A DNA stretch of 38,722 nt, taken from NCBI GenBank assembly GCA_013285855.1, contig JABDGW010000025.1, forward strand, positions 1 to 38,722, in the 5' to 3' direction. Positions 16,465-26,055 of this stretch are shown here, piece by piece (positions within the stretch are counted from its first letter, which is position 1; every line of letters begins with the position of its first letter). Source of the DNA: Bacteroidota bacterium. GTDB taxonomy: Bacteria; Bacteroidota; Bacteroidia; Chitinophagales; Chitinophagaceae. The translations under genes and the position numbers were made by a program. The notes under the pieces are model-generated. The model worked only from the letters and a program-made list of their open reading frames with translations, had not been told where the DNA came from and did not search any database.

Positions 16465-16959
16465 TTACGGTTTTTCTTTTTTTTCTTGTTCAGCCTCATA
16501 CTTTTCTTCAGCCTCTTTGGCTTTTTCAAAATCAAGTACAACACCGTTTATACAATAGCGCAAACCAGTTGGCGGCGGACCATCATCAAATACATGACCC
16601 AAATGTGAACCGCACTTGCCGCACATAACTTCTGTGCGATTCATTCCATGGGTTTTATCATGTGCATATACCACAGAATTTTTTGATACCGGTTTATAAA
16701 AGCTTGGCCACCCGCAACCACTTTCAAATTTTGTATCGCTTTCAAATAAAGCATTCCCGCAAACAGCGCAATAATATGTTCCGATTTCATTTGAATGCTC
16801 GTATTTACTGCTCCATGGCCTTTCAGTTCCCTTTTCTCTTGCAATATGATATACTTCAGGTGAAAGCCTTTTCTTCCATTCTTCATTACTTAATGCAATT
16901 TTTTCGGCATTTGTGGCGGAGTAAACAGGTTTTTCTGATTCGCTTTGATCTTTACTCAT
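16465..16959 (-). CDS. msrB: Peptide-methionine (R)-S-oxide reductase
   Basis: MsrB repairs oxidised methionine (R-sulfoxide) in proteins using thioredoxin. The structural zinc is held by Cys64/Cys67 (YYCAVCG) and Cys113/Cys116 (MCGKCGSHLGH). The catalytic cysteine is Cys136 in RYCINGVVLDF, with the usual GCGWPSF block and HGMNRTEV before it. The family normally has RYCINSASLDF or similar, and here NGVVLDF is slightly divergent. There is no signal peptide, so it is cytoplasmic. A Glu/Lys-rich tail (about residues 145-164) is extra. It is convergent with the carbonic anhydrase operon. Confidence 0.95.
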   Translation of the reverse strand: MSKDQSESEKPVYSATNAEKIALSNEEWKKRLSPEVYHIAREKGTERPWSSKYEHSNEIGTYYCAVCGNALFESDTKFESGCGWPSFYKPVSKNSVVYAHDKTHGMNRTEVMCGKCGSHLGHVFDDGPPPTGLRYCINGVVLDFEKAKEAEEKYEAEQEKKEKP

Positions 16960-17122
16960 AAATGTTTTTTTTGATTAGCTGGAGTATGAAGAAAATGCAA
17001 TTGAAGCATTTATAACAGCTTTTAATTGCTTTTATTCATCCAAATATTGAAGGTACGAAACGTTTTTTGGTTTGGTTTTTTCCGAATGTTTGGTAAGTTG
17101 TTAATTTTTAAACTTAGGCCTT

Positions 17123-17130
17123 TATATTTG
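17123..17130 (+). promoter_or_regulatory. -7 promoter element (TATATTTG) of adk
   Basis: TATATTTG matches TAnnTTTG exactly and ends 16 nt before the adk ATG. A TTG (17098-17100) 22 bp upstream could be the -33 element. The predicted leader contains a small hairpin, GCTGG-AA-CCAGC. Confidence 0.5.
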
Positions 17131-17146
17131 CTGGAACCAGCAGGCA

Positions 17147-17734
17147 ATGTTCAATATTATTTTATTCGGACCTCCAGGCAGCGGAAAAGGTACACAAAGT
17201 CAAAATTTAATTGCAAAATATGGGTTGAAACATCTTTCAACCGGTGACCTGCTGCGTAGTGAAATTGCTTTTCAAACTCCGCTTGGCATAGAAGCCAAAA
17301 ATTTTATGGATAAAGGCCAGCTTGTGCCCGATGAAGTAGTGATTGGTATGATAAGCACAGCACTGGAAACAAATCCCGATGCACAGGGTTTTTTGTTTGA
17401 TGGATTTCCGCGTACTGATGCACAGGCAGAAGCGCTGGATAAATTACTGCAGCTTAAAAAAACCTCAATAGCCGTAATGCTGGCACTTGATGTAAGTGAA
17501 GATGAATTGATAAAACGTTTGTTGCATCGCGGGCAAAGCAGTGGCCGGTCAGATGATGTTGACGAAGCCGTTATCCGCAGCCGCATTCATGAATATGAGA
17601 ATAAAACCAAACCCGTTGCTGACTATTATAAAAAGTTTAATAAAGTAGTGCATATTAAAGGTGAAGGAAGTGTTGACGAAATTTTTAACCTGCTTTGCAA
17701 AGAAATAGATGATCGCAAGAATGTGGATGACTAA
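17147..17734 (+). CDS. adk: Adenylate kinase, short-LID type
   Basis: Catalyses ATP + AMP = 2 ADP in the cytoplasm and sets the adenylate energy balance. The P-loop GPPGSGKGT is at residues 8-16. The AMP-binding part has LSTGDLLRSEI and the block GFLFDGFPRT. The LID region is short (RGQSSGRSDDVDEAVIRSR) with no zinc cysteines, as in the 190-residue class. The 195-aa length is normal. Earlier in-frame possibilities are not supported by homology. It is separated from asnS by 116 bp. Confidence 0.97.
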   Translation: MFNIILFGPPGSGKGTQSQNLIAKYGLKHLSTGDLLRSEIAFQTPLGIEAKNFMDKGQLVPDEVVIGMISTALETNPDAQGFLFDGFPRTDAQAEALDKLLQLKKTSIAVMLALDVSEDELIKRLLHRGQSSGRSDDVDEAVIRSRIHEYENKTKPVADYYKKFNKVVHIKGEGSVDEIFNLLCKEIDDRKNVDD

Positions 17735-17823
17735 TAAAATCCACTAAAAGATTCTCTATAATTTTTTATATTCTTTGTTTCAACCAATAAGTATTCGTAC
17801 AATTTTGTTCTTAATTCATCTCC

Positions 17824-17831
17824 TATCTTTG
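17824..17831 (+). promoter_or_regulatory. -7 promoter element (TATCTTTG) of asnS
   Basis: An exact TAnnTTTG match lies 19 nt before the asnS ATG. A TTTTG at 17803-17807, 16 bp upstream, is a fair -33 candidate. asnS therefore probably has its own promoter although adk precedes it on the same strand. Confidence 0.55.
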
Positions 17832-17850
17832 CCCTCCTTTTTTCAATACC

Positions 17851-19290
17851 ATGTTTAATAAAAGAACAAAAATAAAAGAGCTTTTATCAGCTGAAATTAC
17901 TGGGCAGGAAGCTATCGTTATGGGTTGGGTGCGCACATTCCGCAACAACCAGTTTATTGCTCTAAATGACGGAAGCTGCAATCAAAATTTGCAGGTAGTT
18001 GCTTCGTTGGGTTTGTTAGATGATGAAACATTAAAGCGCATTACAACCGGTGCATCTTTAAAAGTTATTGGGGAATTAGTGCCGAGTTTGGGTAAAGGAC
18101 AAAGCGTAGAATTAAAAGCAACCTCAATAGAAATTTTGGGTGATTGTGATCCTGAAAAATATCCTTTACAATTAAAAAACAGGCCGAGCCTGGAATATTT
18201 AAGAGAGATAGCACATCTGCGTTTTCGTACCAACACATTTGGCGCTGTATTTCGTATACGTCATTCATTGGCTTACGCTGTTCATAAATTTTTTAATGAT
18301 AAAGGTTTTGTTTACCTGCATACACCAATCATTACATCAAGCGATGCAGAAGGTGCAGGCGAAATGTTCCGTGTAACAACATTGCCATTTGATAATGCTC
18401 CACGCAATGAAGATGGCAACATCAATTTTAAAGAAGATTTTTTTGGCAAGAGTACCAATCTTACTGTAAGCGGTCAATTGGAAGGCGAACTGGCTGCAAT
18501 GGCTTTGAGTGATATTTATACTTTCGGTCCAACATTCCGTGCAGAAAATTCAAACACAACAAGGCATCTTGCAGAGTTCTGGATGATCGAGCCTGAAATG
18601 GCTTTTTATGATATTGAAGACAACATGAACCTTGCAGAGGAATTCATTAAATATATTATTCAATATGCAATGGATAATAATCGTGATGACCTTGAATTTC
18701 TTGCGCAGCGATTGCTTGATGAAGAAAAACAATTGCCCCAGGATAAACGAAGTGAACTTGGTTTAATTGAAAAACTTGAATTTGTTGTAAGCAATGCATT
18801 TGAGAGAATTACTTATACAGAAGCAATAAATATTTTACTGGAAAGCCCTACCTATAAAAAGAAAAAATTTAAGTATGAAGTACAATGGGGCATTGACCTG
18901 CAAAGCGAGCATGAACGATATCTTGTAGAAAAACATTTTAAAAAACCGGTTATTGTTACCGGTTACCCCGCAGCCATAAAAGCATTTTATATGCGCATGA
19001 ATGAAGATGGAAACACGGTTGCAGCGATGGATATTTTAGCGCCGGGAATTGGAGAAATTGTTGGTGGCTCTCAGCGTGAAGAAAGATTAGATAAACTTAT
19101 TGAACGCATGAATAAAATGCATGTGCCTGTTGATGAAATGCAATGGTACCTGGATACACGGCGTTTTGGTTCAGTACCACATGCTGGTTTTGGATTAGGT
19201 TTTGAACGCATGGTTCAATTTGTTACAGGCATGACGAACATCCGCGATGTAATACCTTTTGCAAGAACGCCGAAGAACTGCGAATTTTAA
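17851..19290 (+). CDS. asnS: Asparaginyl-tRNA synthetase
   Basis: A class IIb synthetase that charges tRNA(Asn). The N-terminal OB-fold anticodon domain covers about residues 1-110 ([20 protein letters not shown]). The catalytic core has [15 protein letters not shown], motif 2 in [20 protein letters not shown] and motif 3 in [16 protein letters not shown], ending [14 protein letters not shown]. The [15 protein letters not shown] sequence and overall length (479 aa) point to AsnRS rather than AspRS. It has its own promoter-like element upstream and is followed by 102 bp of spacer. Confidence 0.97.
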   Translation: MFNKRTKIKELLSAEITGQEAIVMGWVRTFRNNQFIALNDGSCNQNLQVVASLGLLDDETLKRITTGASLKVIGELVPSLGKGQSVELKATSIEILGDCDPEKYPLQLKNRPSLEYLREIAHLRFRTNTFGAVFRIRHSLAYAVHKFFNDKGFVYLHTPIITSSDAEGAGEMFRVTTLPFDNAPRNEDGNINFKEDFFGKSTNLTVSGQLEGELAAMALSDIYTFGPTFRAENSNTTRHLAEFWMIEPEMAFYDIEDNMNLAEEFIKYIIQYAMDNNRDDLEFLAQRLLDEEKQLPQDKRSELGLIEKLEFVVSNAFERITYTEAINILLESPTYKKKKFKYEVQWGIDLQSEHERYLVEKHFKKPVIVTGYPAAIKAFYMRMNEDGNTVAAMDILAPGIGEIVGGSQREERLDKLIERMNKMHVPVDEMQWYLDTRRFGSVPHAGFGLGFERMVQFVTGMTNIRDVIPFARTPKNCEF

Positions 19291-19392
19291 ATTTAATAGC
19301 CTGCTGTCAAGCACAAACTGTATTCATATTTTCAGTATTAGTTAAACAACATTTAATTTTAGTAATCTGTCTTATTATTAGCGCAGCATTAC

Positions 19393-21627
19393 ATGAAAAA
19401 ATATTTCACCGGATTTTTTTATTCGCTTCCCATACAACTTGTATTTCTGCACTTTCGCAGGTACCAGGTTTTATTGCTGTTTTGGTTTATTTTATTTGCA
19501 ACAATAAGCGGACATTTTTTAAAACCATACGGTGCAGATTCATTAATGCTTGCACCGGAATACTTGGGCCATGTAAATGCTTTAAGCACTGCGTTTGCTG
19601 GTTTTGCCGTTGCATCCTATATAATGAGCTGGAATATTACTACGTTTATTTTACATAGTCGCCACATAAAATTTCTTGCTACAACAGCTCAGCCTTTTTT
19701 AAAGTATTGTATTAATAATGCAGTTATCCCCTTAATTTTTCTTCTTTGTTATTTATTTTTTGCTATAACCTACCAGCGACATGAAGAATTATCAACATCG
19801 TTAGAAATACTTTCGCTGGCAGGTGGTTTTTTTGGTGGTTTTATTTTATCGCTTGCTATTGCCTTCGGGTATTTTTTTGGTACCGATAAAAAGATATACC
19901 GCAGGATGGCTACGGATTTTACAACAGCAAATCAAAAATATGTACGCGCATCACGTATAATAAAAAATTCCAAAGCAGAAAAAGGTGAAATGCGTATTGA
20001 CTGGTTTTTGAGTGCAACTTTTGGTTTGCGAAAGCCCAGAAATATTAAGCATTACAGCCATGAGTTTTTAAATTCAATTTTTAAACGCCATCACGTGGCT
20101 GCGATACAGGCTGTTTTTCTGGCGTTTGCTGTATTAATTTTACTTGGTTTTTTTTCTGAGAATAAGTATTTCCAAATTCCTGCGGCAGCAAGTATCACTC
20201 TTTTCTTTACAATATTAATTGCCGTAGCCGGCGCCTTTTCTCTATTTCTCGGAAACTGGAGCATCCCAATTGTACTGGCTATTTATTTGCTGGTAAATTG
20301 GTTATTTCAACAACATATAATTGACCCGCGTAATAAAGCTTATGGCCTAAATTATAATAATGTGAAAAGCAGGCCGCTTTATAACAGAAACAGTCTTTTG
20401 CAATTAATTAATGATTCTGATGTTGCGAAAGACAGCATGCAGTTTATTGCAATACTGAATAACTGGAAAGCCAGGCAACAGAATGAAAAACCTGTAATGT
20501 TTATTCTTGATGTAAGTGGTGGCGGCAATCGCAGTGCGGCATTTACGATGAATGTTTTAACCAGGCTGGACACACTAACAAATGGTAATTTTTTTAAACA
20601 TTGCTTTTTTATAACAGGCGCCTCAGGCGGAATGATTGGCGCTGCTTATTTCAGGGAACTTTACCTGGAAAAACAGGAAGGGAAAATTACTACGCTTCAG
20701 CAAAAGCAATATATTGATAACATTAGCAAAGATCTGCTAAATCCTGTTTTTTCTTCTCTTGTGGCCCGGGACATGATTGGCCCGTTAAGCAAGTTTGAAT
20801 TAGATGGAAATACATACATACGTGATCGTGGTTATGCTTTTGAACAAAAATTAAATGCAAATACAAAAGGGATTTTAAATAAGAAATTAAGGGATTATGA
20901 GAAGGCCGAGCAAAATGCTCTTATTCCTTCCATGATATTTAGCACGGCAATTACAAAAGACGGGAGAAAAATGATTATTTCTACCCGCCCGGTAAGATTT
21001 ATGATGCAGGCGCAGAACAAGAATAATAATTTAAGCGCTTATGATGTGGATGGCTTGGATTTTCAATCCTTTTTTGCCAAACAAAATCCGGGTAATTTGC
21101 AATTTCTTACTGTTATGCGCATGAATGCAACATTCCCCTTTGTTTTACCTAATGTAGAAATGCCAAGTGTTCCTGATATAGATGTAATGGATGGCGGCCT
21201 GCGGGATAATTTTGGACATGAAACCAGTTTGCGCTTCATAGACAAATTTAAACCTTGGTTAAAAGAAAACGCAGCTAAAATAGTTATTGTTGAAATTCGT
21301 GACAGGCCTGTGGAAGACTGGGCAAGACCTTATGAAGTTAATTCGATATTAGGATTAATAACAAAGCCCATGTTCCTGCTGCAAAATAACTGGTTTAATC
21401 TGCAGGATTATTACGAAAAAGACCAGGTAAATTATATGCTTGATGTATTACCCACACAAGTTTATAAAATTGCTTTTAGCTATGAGACCTCTCCCAATTC
21501 TACTTCAGCTTCTTTAAGTTTTCATTTAACTGCGGCTGAAAAAAAGGGTATTGCAAATTCTTTAAGCAGTAATGAAAATAAAAAAAGCTTTCAAATTATA
21601 AATAGTCTCTGCACGCCTATTCAATAA
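19393..21627 (+). CDS. Membrane-embedded patatin-like phospholipase
   Basis: A 744-residue protein with an N-terminal membrane region and a C-terminal patatin-like lipase domain. Six or seven hydrophobic segments can be counted between about residues 25 and 310. The lipase part starts near residue 370 with the oxyanion loop GGGNR (Gly376-Arg380). Its nucleophile elbow is GASGG with Ser411, and the Asp600-Gly-Gly (DVMDGGL) completes the catalytic dyad. Patatin-type enzymes hydrolyse acyl esters of phospholipids. The membrane anchor suggests it acts on inner-membrane lipids, with an unknown physiological substrate. The domain is larger than typical patatins, with a long insert between the nucleophile and the Asp. 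It has its own spacer on both sides. Confidence 0.82.
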   Translation: MKKYFTGFFYSLPIQLVFLHFRRYQVLLLFWFILFATISGHFLKPYGADSLMLAPEYLGHVNALSTAFAGFAVASYIMSWNITTFILHSRHIKFLATTAQPFLKYCINNAVIPLIFLLCYLFFAITYQRHEELSTSLEILSLAGGFFGGFILSLAIAFGYFFGTDKKIYRRMATDFTTANQKYVRASRIIKNSKAEKGEMRIDWFLSATFGLRKPRNIKHYSHEFLNSIFKRHHVAAIQAVFLAFAVLILLGFFSENKYFQIPAAASITLFFTILIAVAGAFSLFLGNWSIPIVLAIYLLVNWLFQQHIIDPRNKAYGLNYNNVKSRPLYNRNSLLQLINDSDVAKDSMQFIAILNNWKARQQNEKPVMFILDVSGGGNRSAAFTMNVLTRLDTLTNGNFFKHCFFITGASGGMIGAAYFRELYLEKQEGKITTLQQKQYIDNISKDLLNPVFSSLVARDMIGPLSKFELDGNTYIRDRGYAFEQKLNANTKGILNKKLRDYEKAEQNALIPSMIFSTAITKDGRKMIISTRPVRFMMQAQNKNNNLSAYDVDGLDFQSFFAKQNPGNLQFLTVMRMNATFPFVLPNVEMPSVPDIDVMDGGLRDNFGHETSLRFIDKFKPWLKENAAKIVIVEIRDRPVEDWARPYEVNSILGLITKPMFLLQNNWFNLQDYYEKDQVNYMLDVLPTQVYKIAFSYETSPNSTSASLSFHLTAAEKKGIANSLSSNENKKSFQIINSLCTPIQ

Positions 21628-21841
21628 ACTGCCTCTCCTTAATCTGGTAATTAAATCTTCTATCATTTAATATTGCCGCTCATAAATATTGGTATAAAAT
21701 AAGTGAATTGATTATCAACTAATTAGGTTATATATAATAATCACTGAAGCAAATTACCATAGAAAACTAGGTATTGTGTATTGCACAGTATTAAAATTAT
21801 TTATAGTTTTGTTTTATCAATTAAAGAAAAATAATTTCTGT

Positions 21842-22216
21842 ATGGATATTCAAAACACACAAAGCCAAATGAGAAAAGGAGTATTGGAGTTTTGCATTTT
21901 GTCAATTATCCGGCAAGGGGAAGTTTACCCGAGTGATATAGTTGACAAAATGAAAAATGCCAACCTGAATATTTTGGAAGGCACGCTTTATCCTTTGCTT
22001 ACCAGACTAAAAAACGCAGGATACTTAACTTACAGGTGGGTAGAAAGTAATTCGGGTCCACCACGTAAATATTTTTTAATGACAGATCAAGGCCTTCAGT
22101 TTTATGATGAACTGGAACGTACCTGGAAGGAGCTGGCCAACGCAGTTGAAACACTTACATCATTTACAGAAGGCAAAGAAATTTTGCCGGTCGAAATTCC
22201 CAACAATAACCAATAA
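21842..22216 (+). CDS. PadR-family transcriptional regulator
   Basis: A 124-residue winged-helix regulator of the PadR family. It starts MDIQNTQSQMRKGVLEFCIL, then PSDIVDKMKNANLNILEGTLYPLLTRLKNAGYL forms the helix-turn-helix and recognition region, and the wing contains GPPRKYFLMTDQG. A short C-terminal helix serves for dimerisation. I chose ATG 21842 over the first in-frame ATG (21776), whose 22 extra residues are hydrophobic and not PadR-like. It precedes the PspC-domain gene by 12 bp, a gene pair common in Bacteroidota where the PadR protein is thought to control the envelope-stress PspC partner. Confidence 0.92.
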   Translation: MDIQNTQSQMRKGVLEFCILSIIRQGEVYPSDIVDKMKNANLNILEGTLYPLLTRLKNAGYLTYRWVESNSGPPRKYFLMTDQGLQFYDELERTWKELANAVETLTSFTEGKEILPVEIPNNNQ

Positions 22217-22228
22217 ACTAAATTAAAA

Positions 22229-24382
22229 ATGAAAAAGGTAATTAATATAAACTTTCAAGGCCGTGTAATTCCCATAGAGGAAACCGCCTATGAAATTTTA
22301 AAACGATATATTGAAAGCCTGAGGCAATTCTTCGCAAATGAGGAAGGAAAAGATGAAATCATCAATGATATTGAAAGCCGCATAGGAGAATTGTTCAGTG
22401 AGAGGTTAAATAAAGGCAGTGCCTGTATTACAGATGATGATGTACAGGCAATAATAAACAGTATTGGCCGGCCAGAAGACTTTGAAGCTGAAGAAGCTGG
22501 CACATCTAAAACAGAACACGAGTCAACCACCCGTTCATCTGCAAGATATCAGCCTGGATCAAAAGGCAGATTGTACCGTGATGAAAGCGATAAATTGCTT
22601 GGTGGTGTTTGCGCCGGGCTTGCCAATTATTTCAGAATTGATCCTTCTATAATGCGAATTTTGTTTGCCGTAATTACATTTGGCGGGTTTGGAACTGGAT
22701 TTCTTATTTATATTTTATTGTGGATTATTCTTCCTTCAAGATCCCTTGAAATGCAATTGCGCAAAAGGCTGTTCCGAAATCCGGAGGACAAAGTAATTGC
22801 CGGTGTGGCAAGTGGACTTGCAGCTTATTTCAACATGTCAGTTTGGATACCGAGATTAATTTTTGCCTTACCACTTGTGCTTGGAATTGTCAGTTCAATT
22901 TTCCAGAATGTATTTTTTCATTTTGATCCTTTTCCTTCTGTTATTTTTGGTTCATTCGGGGGCTCTTTGTTTATAATTTATATTGTTCTTTGGGCTGTGA
23001 TACCACAAGCTCAAACTGCTACTGAAAAGCTGGAAATGCGTGGAGAAAAAGTTGATCTCAATACTATTAAAAATACAATCCAGGAAGATCTTGGCAATTT
23101 AAAAACACGCACTGAAAAATGGAGTTCGGAAGTAAAAGAGACCTTTCAAAATAAAAGCCATGCAATGGCCGGCGAAGTAAATCCTGCAATTAAAAGAACA
23201 GGCAGCAGATTGGGTCATGCAATTGGTGTGATATTTAAAGGTTTTTTTCTTTTTATAGCTGGTTCCATTGCCTTTGCGCTTTTAATGGCGATGATTGTAT
23301 TAATATTAGTAATGGTTGGGTTGATGGCCGGGGGTGTAAGCGCTTTTCCTTTGAAAGGATTTATTATAGCAGGCGCCTGGCAAAATTTTTTAGCCTGGAG
23401 TACGCTCTTGCTTTTTCTTGGCGTGCCGGTAATTGCTTTTGTTGTGTGGATAATAAGAAGGCTTAGCCGTGCAAAATCACGCAATCCTTATATCGGATAT
23501 ACATTTGGTAGTTTATGGACAATAGGATTAATATCTGCAATTTTATTAGCTGCTTCTATTTCAAGCGACTATAAAACAAAGGCCGGTGTTGAAGAAAAAA
23601 TGAGCATTTATCAGCCATCAAATCAAAAACTTTTTCTAAAAGCTGCACCAAAAAGCTTTGTGAGATATTTTGATGGAGATTGGTATGGCATTCATTGGGG
23701 TGGTAATGGCTCTCCCTTTTATGCTTTAACAGAAGACAGCCTGGTATTAAGAACAGTTCAACTAAGAATTCAAAAAAGTGATGACAGTGCTTTTCACATC
23801 AGTGAAATAAAATTTAGTCGCGGTGCAAGTCCTGAATTAGCAAGAGACGCCGCAGCCAAAATTGATTTTCCGGTTAATCAAATGGACAGCATTGTGAATT
23901 TGCCAAGAGGATTCAATATTTCTAAGGCAGGAAAGTTTAGAAATCAACAGGTGTTATTGCTTATTGATGTGCCTGTTGGCAAAAAAATAGAAATAGACCA
24001 CACTATTTATGAATACAGCGGATTTAATCTTGATTTAGGCGATGGATATAATGATTGGGATTGGAATGATGATTGGCGCAACGACTATAGCTGGAACAGT
24101 AATGTTGAATATATAATGACAAATGATGGCTTAAAGCCAACTCATCCGGAAGAAGTAAAAGACGATAATGAAGACAATAATCCAGATGAACAATCTCAAC
24201 CGGAAACTCCTGAAAAACCAAATGATATTGATTCGTCACATTATCATTACAAGCCATCTGGCGATTCACAAAACACCGGTATAAAAAAAGCCGAAGTAAG
24301 TATTCCCTCGGGAAATACAATAAAAACATCTGTAAAGATCACTGATATTGCAACTGCTTTTTTCGAAAGATTTTCTTTATAA
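22229..24382 (+). CDS. Double PspC-domain membrane protein
   Basis: A 717-residue membrane protein of the phage-shock/envelope-stress PspC class. An N-terminal helical part (about residues 1-90, FQGRVIPIEETAYEIL...) is followed by a linker. Two PspC domains come next, at about 112-172 (KLLGGVCAGLANYFRIDPS) and about 178-260 (KVIAGVASGLAAYFNMS), each with two hydrophobic helices. Three more helices lie at about 330-450, and then an extracytoplasmic C-terminal region of about 250 residues follows. It includes a Trp/Asp/Asn-rich stretch near residue 612 and an acidic Pro-rich segment around 640-680. It is cotranscribed with padR (12-bp gap) and ends at a strong terminator. Function in envelope stress is inferred from the family. 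Confidence 0.9.
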   Translation: MKKVININFQGRVIPIEETAYEILKRYIESLRQFFANEEGKDEIINDIESRIGELFSERLNKGSACITDDDVQAIINSIGRPEDFEAEEAGTSKTEHESTTRSSARYQPGSKGRLYRDESDKLLGGVCAGLANYFRIDPSIMRILFAVITFGGFGTGFLIYILLWIILPSRSLEMQLRKRLFRNPEDKVIAGVASGLAAYFNMSVWIPRLIFALPLVLGIVSSIFQNVFFHFDPFPSVIFGSFGGSLFIIYIVLWAVIPQAQTATEKLEMRGEKVDLNTIKNTIQEDLGNLKTRTEKWSSEVKETFQNKSHAMAGEVNPAIKRTGSRLGHAIGVIFKGFFLFIAGSIAFALLMAMIVLILVMVGLMAGGVSAFPLKGFIIAGAWQNFLAWSTLLLFLGVPVIAFVVWIIRRLSRAKSRNPYIGYTFGSLWTIGLISAILLAASISSDYKTKAGVEEKMSIYQPSNQKLFLKAAPKSFVRYFDGDWYGIHWGGNGSPFYALTEDSLVLRTVQLRIQKSDDSAFHISEIKFSRGASPELARDAAAKIDFPVNQMDSIVNLPRGFNISKAGKFRNQQVLLLIDVPVGKKIEIDHTIYEYSGFNLDLGDGYNDWDWNDDWRNDYSWNSNVEYIMTNDGLKPTHPEEVKDDNEDNNPDEQSQPETPEKPNDIDSSHYHYKPSGDSQNTGIKKAEVSIPSGNTIKTSVKITDIATAFFERFSL

Positions 24383-24406
24383 ATAGGTTAAGGTTGGGAC
24401 TAAACA

Positions 24407-24442
24407 GAACCCTTGCTGGTATTTCAGCGGGGTTCTTTTTTT
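24407..24442 (+). terminator. Rho-independent terminator after the padR-PspC operon
   Basis: The stem GAACCC-TT-GCTG (24407-24418) pairs with CAGC-GG-GGTTC (24425-24435) around a GTATTT loop, followed by seven T residues at 24436-24442. It lies 25 bp after the PspC stop codon. Confidence 0.9.
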
Positions 24443-24759
24443 ATATACACCAAAAATCACTTCATTTTATTATCTATTTATCCTTTTCATTGAACTTTTT
24501 AATTTATATATTTAAATAACAAAAAGAAGATTTCAAAAACTGTAAGGTTTTGTATTTTGCTGTTGCAAACATGTCCAAAAAATTGCTTGAACTATACCAT
24601 TGCTTGATCTATAGATTTTTTCTGATGATATTAGTAAAAGAAATGCTTTTTTGTAAAACAATTGCAGAGGTATGAGGCAGCAGGCTTGTTGCAGATTAAT
24701 AAAACAGTGTATATGATAAAGGATTGAATAAACGTTCAGACCTGGTTTAAGAAATTTTA
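24443..24759. other. 317-bp AT-rich spacer before the chromate transporter
   Basis: No convincing gene lies here. A minus-strand reading frame (24533-24808) runs through it but has no protein-like features and overlaps the transporter start. No tRNA fold, strong hairpin or tandem repeat is visible. The 3' end must carry the promoter of the transporter gene. Confidence 0.6.
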
Positions 24760-26055
24760 TTGCGAAGAATACAAATTGAAAGATTGAATTTGAGACGTCA
24801 CATACCATTTCTAAAAGCCGTTTTTATTCATAGTTTAACTGCGTTTGGAGGACCACAAGGTCATTATGGAATGATGATTAAAAACTTTGTGCACCGACGA
24901 CATGATATTACGGAGGAGGAATTGCTTGATTATAATGCATTTTGCCAAATGCTGCCGGGCGCCTCTTCTACTCAAACACTTACTTTGATCGGGTATAAGA
25001 GAGGGGGAATATCATTAGCTATTTTAACTTTATTAATATGGATTACCCCGGCGGCCATACTAATGGGGGGGCTTTCTTTTTTATTGCCATATATAAATGA
25101 CCGGCAAGCTGTTGCTGGTATATTCAGATTTATACAGCCAATGTCTGTTGGATTTATAGCATTTACGGCTTTTAGGATGTCTAGATTTGCTGTTACTAAC
25201 ACAATTACTACAGTAATTATGCTGGTTTCGGCTGTATTGGCTTTTCTCTTATTCAAAACACCTTGGACGTTTCCAAGTATTCTCGTTACTGCAGGAATTG
25301 CTACCAATTTTAGCAGTAAACGTATACCGCAAAAAGGAGTTCCGCCAAAAAAAATAAATTGGACCAACATACTCATTTTTTTGGCTATATTTTTTATTGC
25401 TGCATTTATTAGTGAAACAGCAAGAAAAGAAAATTGGAAAAACCGCAGCCCATATAATTTATTTGAGAATTTTTACCGGTTTGGAAGTATTGTGTTTGGC
25501 GGAGGAGATGTGCTCATTCCTATGATGTACCAACAATATGTTGTGCGGCCTGAAACCGAAAAAATAGAAATAAAAAATCCAGGTGCTTTAAAAGTAGATA
25601 GAGAAGATTTTTTAACCGGAGCTGGGCTTGTAAGAGCAATCCCCGGCCCTGTGTTTTCAATAGGCGCTTTTATGGGGGGCACTACTTTTTCCAAAGATGG
25701 ATATAAAATGCAGATTTTGGGTTGTATAATTGGAGTAATAGCGATTTTCCTTCCAAGTCTTTTACTTGTCCTTTTCTTTTTCCCCGTATGGCAGAATTTA
25801 AAAAAATATGCTGTCATTTACCGTTCACTGGAAGGTATTAATGCTGCTGTAGTAGGTATAATGATTGGTTCAACCCTATTTTTGTTAAAGGATATTTCGG
25901 TGGATATCACTACAGGCACTTTTGTTCCTTTTGTAAATATTGTAGTTATTGTTGGTACTTTTTTATTACTGACGTTTACAAGGGTAAGACCACAGCTTAT
26001 TCCTTTATTTTGTTTTATAGTTGGCGTAATAGTTAATTATAGTCATTTAATATAA
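24760..26055 (+). CDS. chrA: Chromate transporter (CHR family)
   Basis: A two-domain CHR family membrane protein of 431 aa, family members of which export chromate. The first domain carries [18 protein letters not shown] and then [19 protein letters not shown], and the second carries [18 protein letters not shown] and [18 protein letters not shown], the usual GGG/PGP pattern. Ten or more hydrophobic segments are visible. No ATG precedes the first conserved block, so the start is a TTG: 24760 is the earliest, but 24784 or 24790 are also in frame. Stop codons convergent with nadD abut directly (26055/26056). Actual substrate in this organism may not be chromate. Confidence 0.87.
   Translation: MRRIQIERLNLRRHIPFLKAVFIHSLTAFGGPQGHYGMMIKNFVHRRHDITEEELLDYNAFCQMLPGASSTQTLTLIGYKRGGISLAILTLLIWITPAAILMGGLSFLLPYINDRQAVAGIFRFIQPMSVGFIAFTAFRMSRFAVTNTITTVIMLVSAVLAFLLFKTPWTFPSILVTAGIATNFSSKRIPQKGVPPKKINWTNILIFLAIFFIAAFISETARKENWKNRSPYNLFENFYRFGSIVFGGGDVLIPMMYQQYVVRPETEKIEIKNPGALKVDREDFLTGAGLVRAIPGPVFSIGAFMGGTTFSKDGYKMQILGCIIGVIAIFLPSLLLVLFFFPVWQNLKKYAVIYRSLEGINAAVVGIMIGSTLFLLKDISVDITTGTFVPFVNIVVIVGTFLLLTFTRVRPQLIPLFCFIVGVIVNYSHLI

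Noticed and set aside
20092..20097. CACGTG core, possible third parS site
   Set aside because: The flanks read CCAT and GCTG and do not fit the parS arms (TTT and AAA); it lies in the patatin gene.
23445..23453. DnaA-box-like TGTGGATAA
   Set aside because: A single copy inside the coding sequence of the PspC gene, with no cluster of boxes or AT-rich unwinding region around it, so I treat it as chance and not an origin.
24533..24808. Minus-strand reading frame of 91 codons in the spacer before chrA
   Set aside because: It has a composition unlike neighbouring proteins, no recognisable motif, and overlaps the chrA start.
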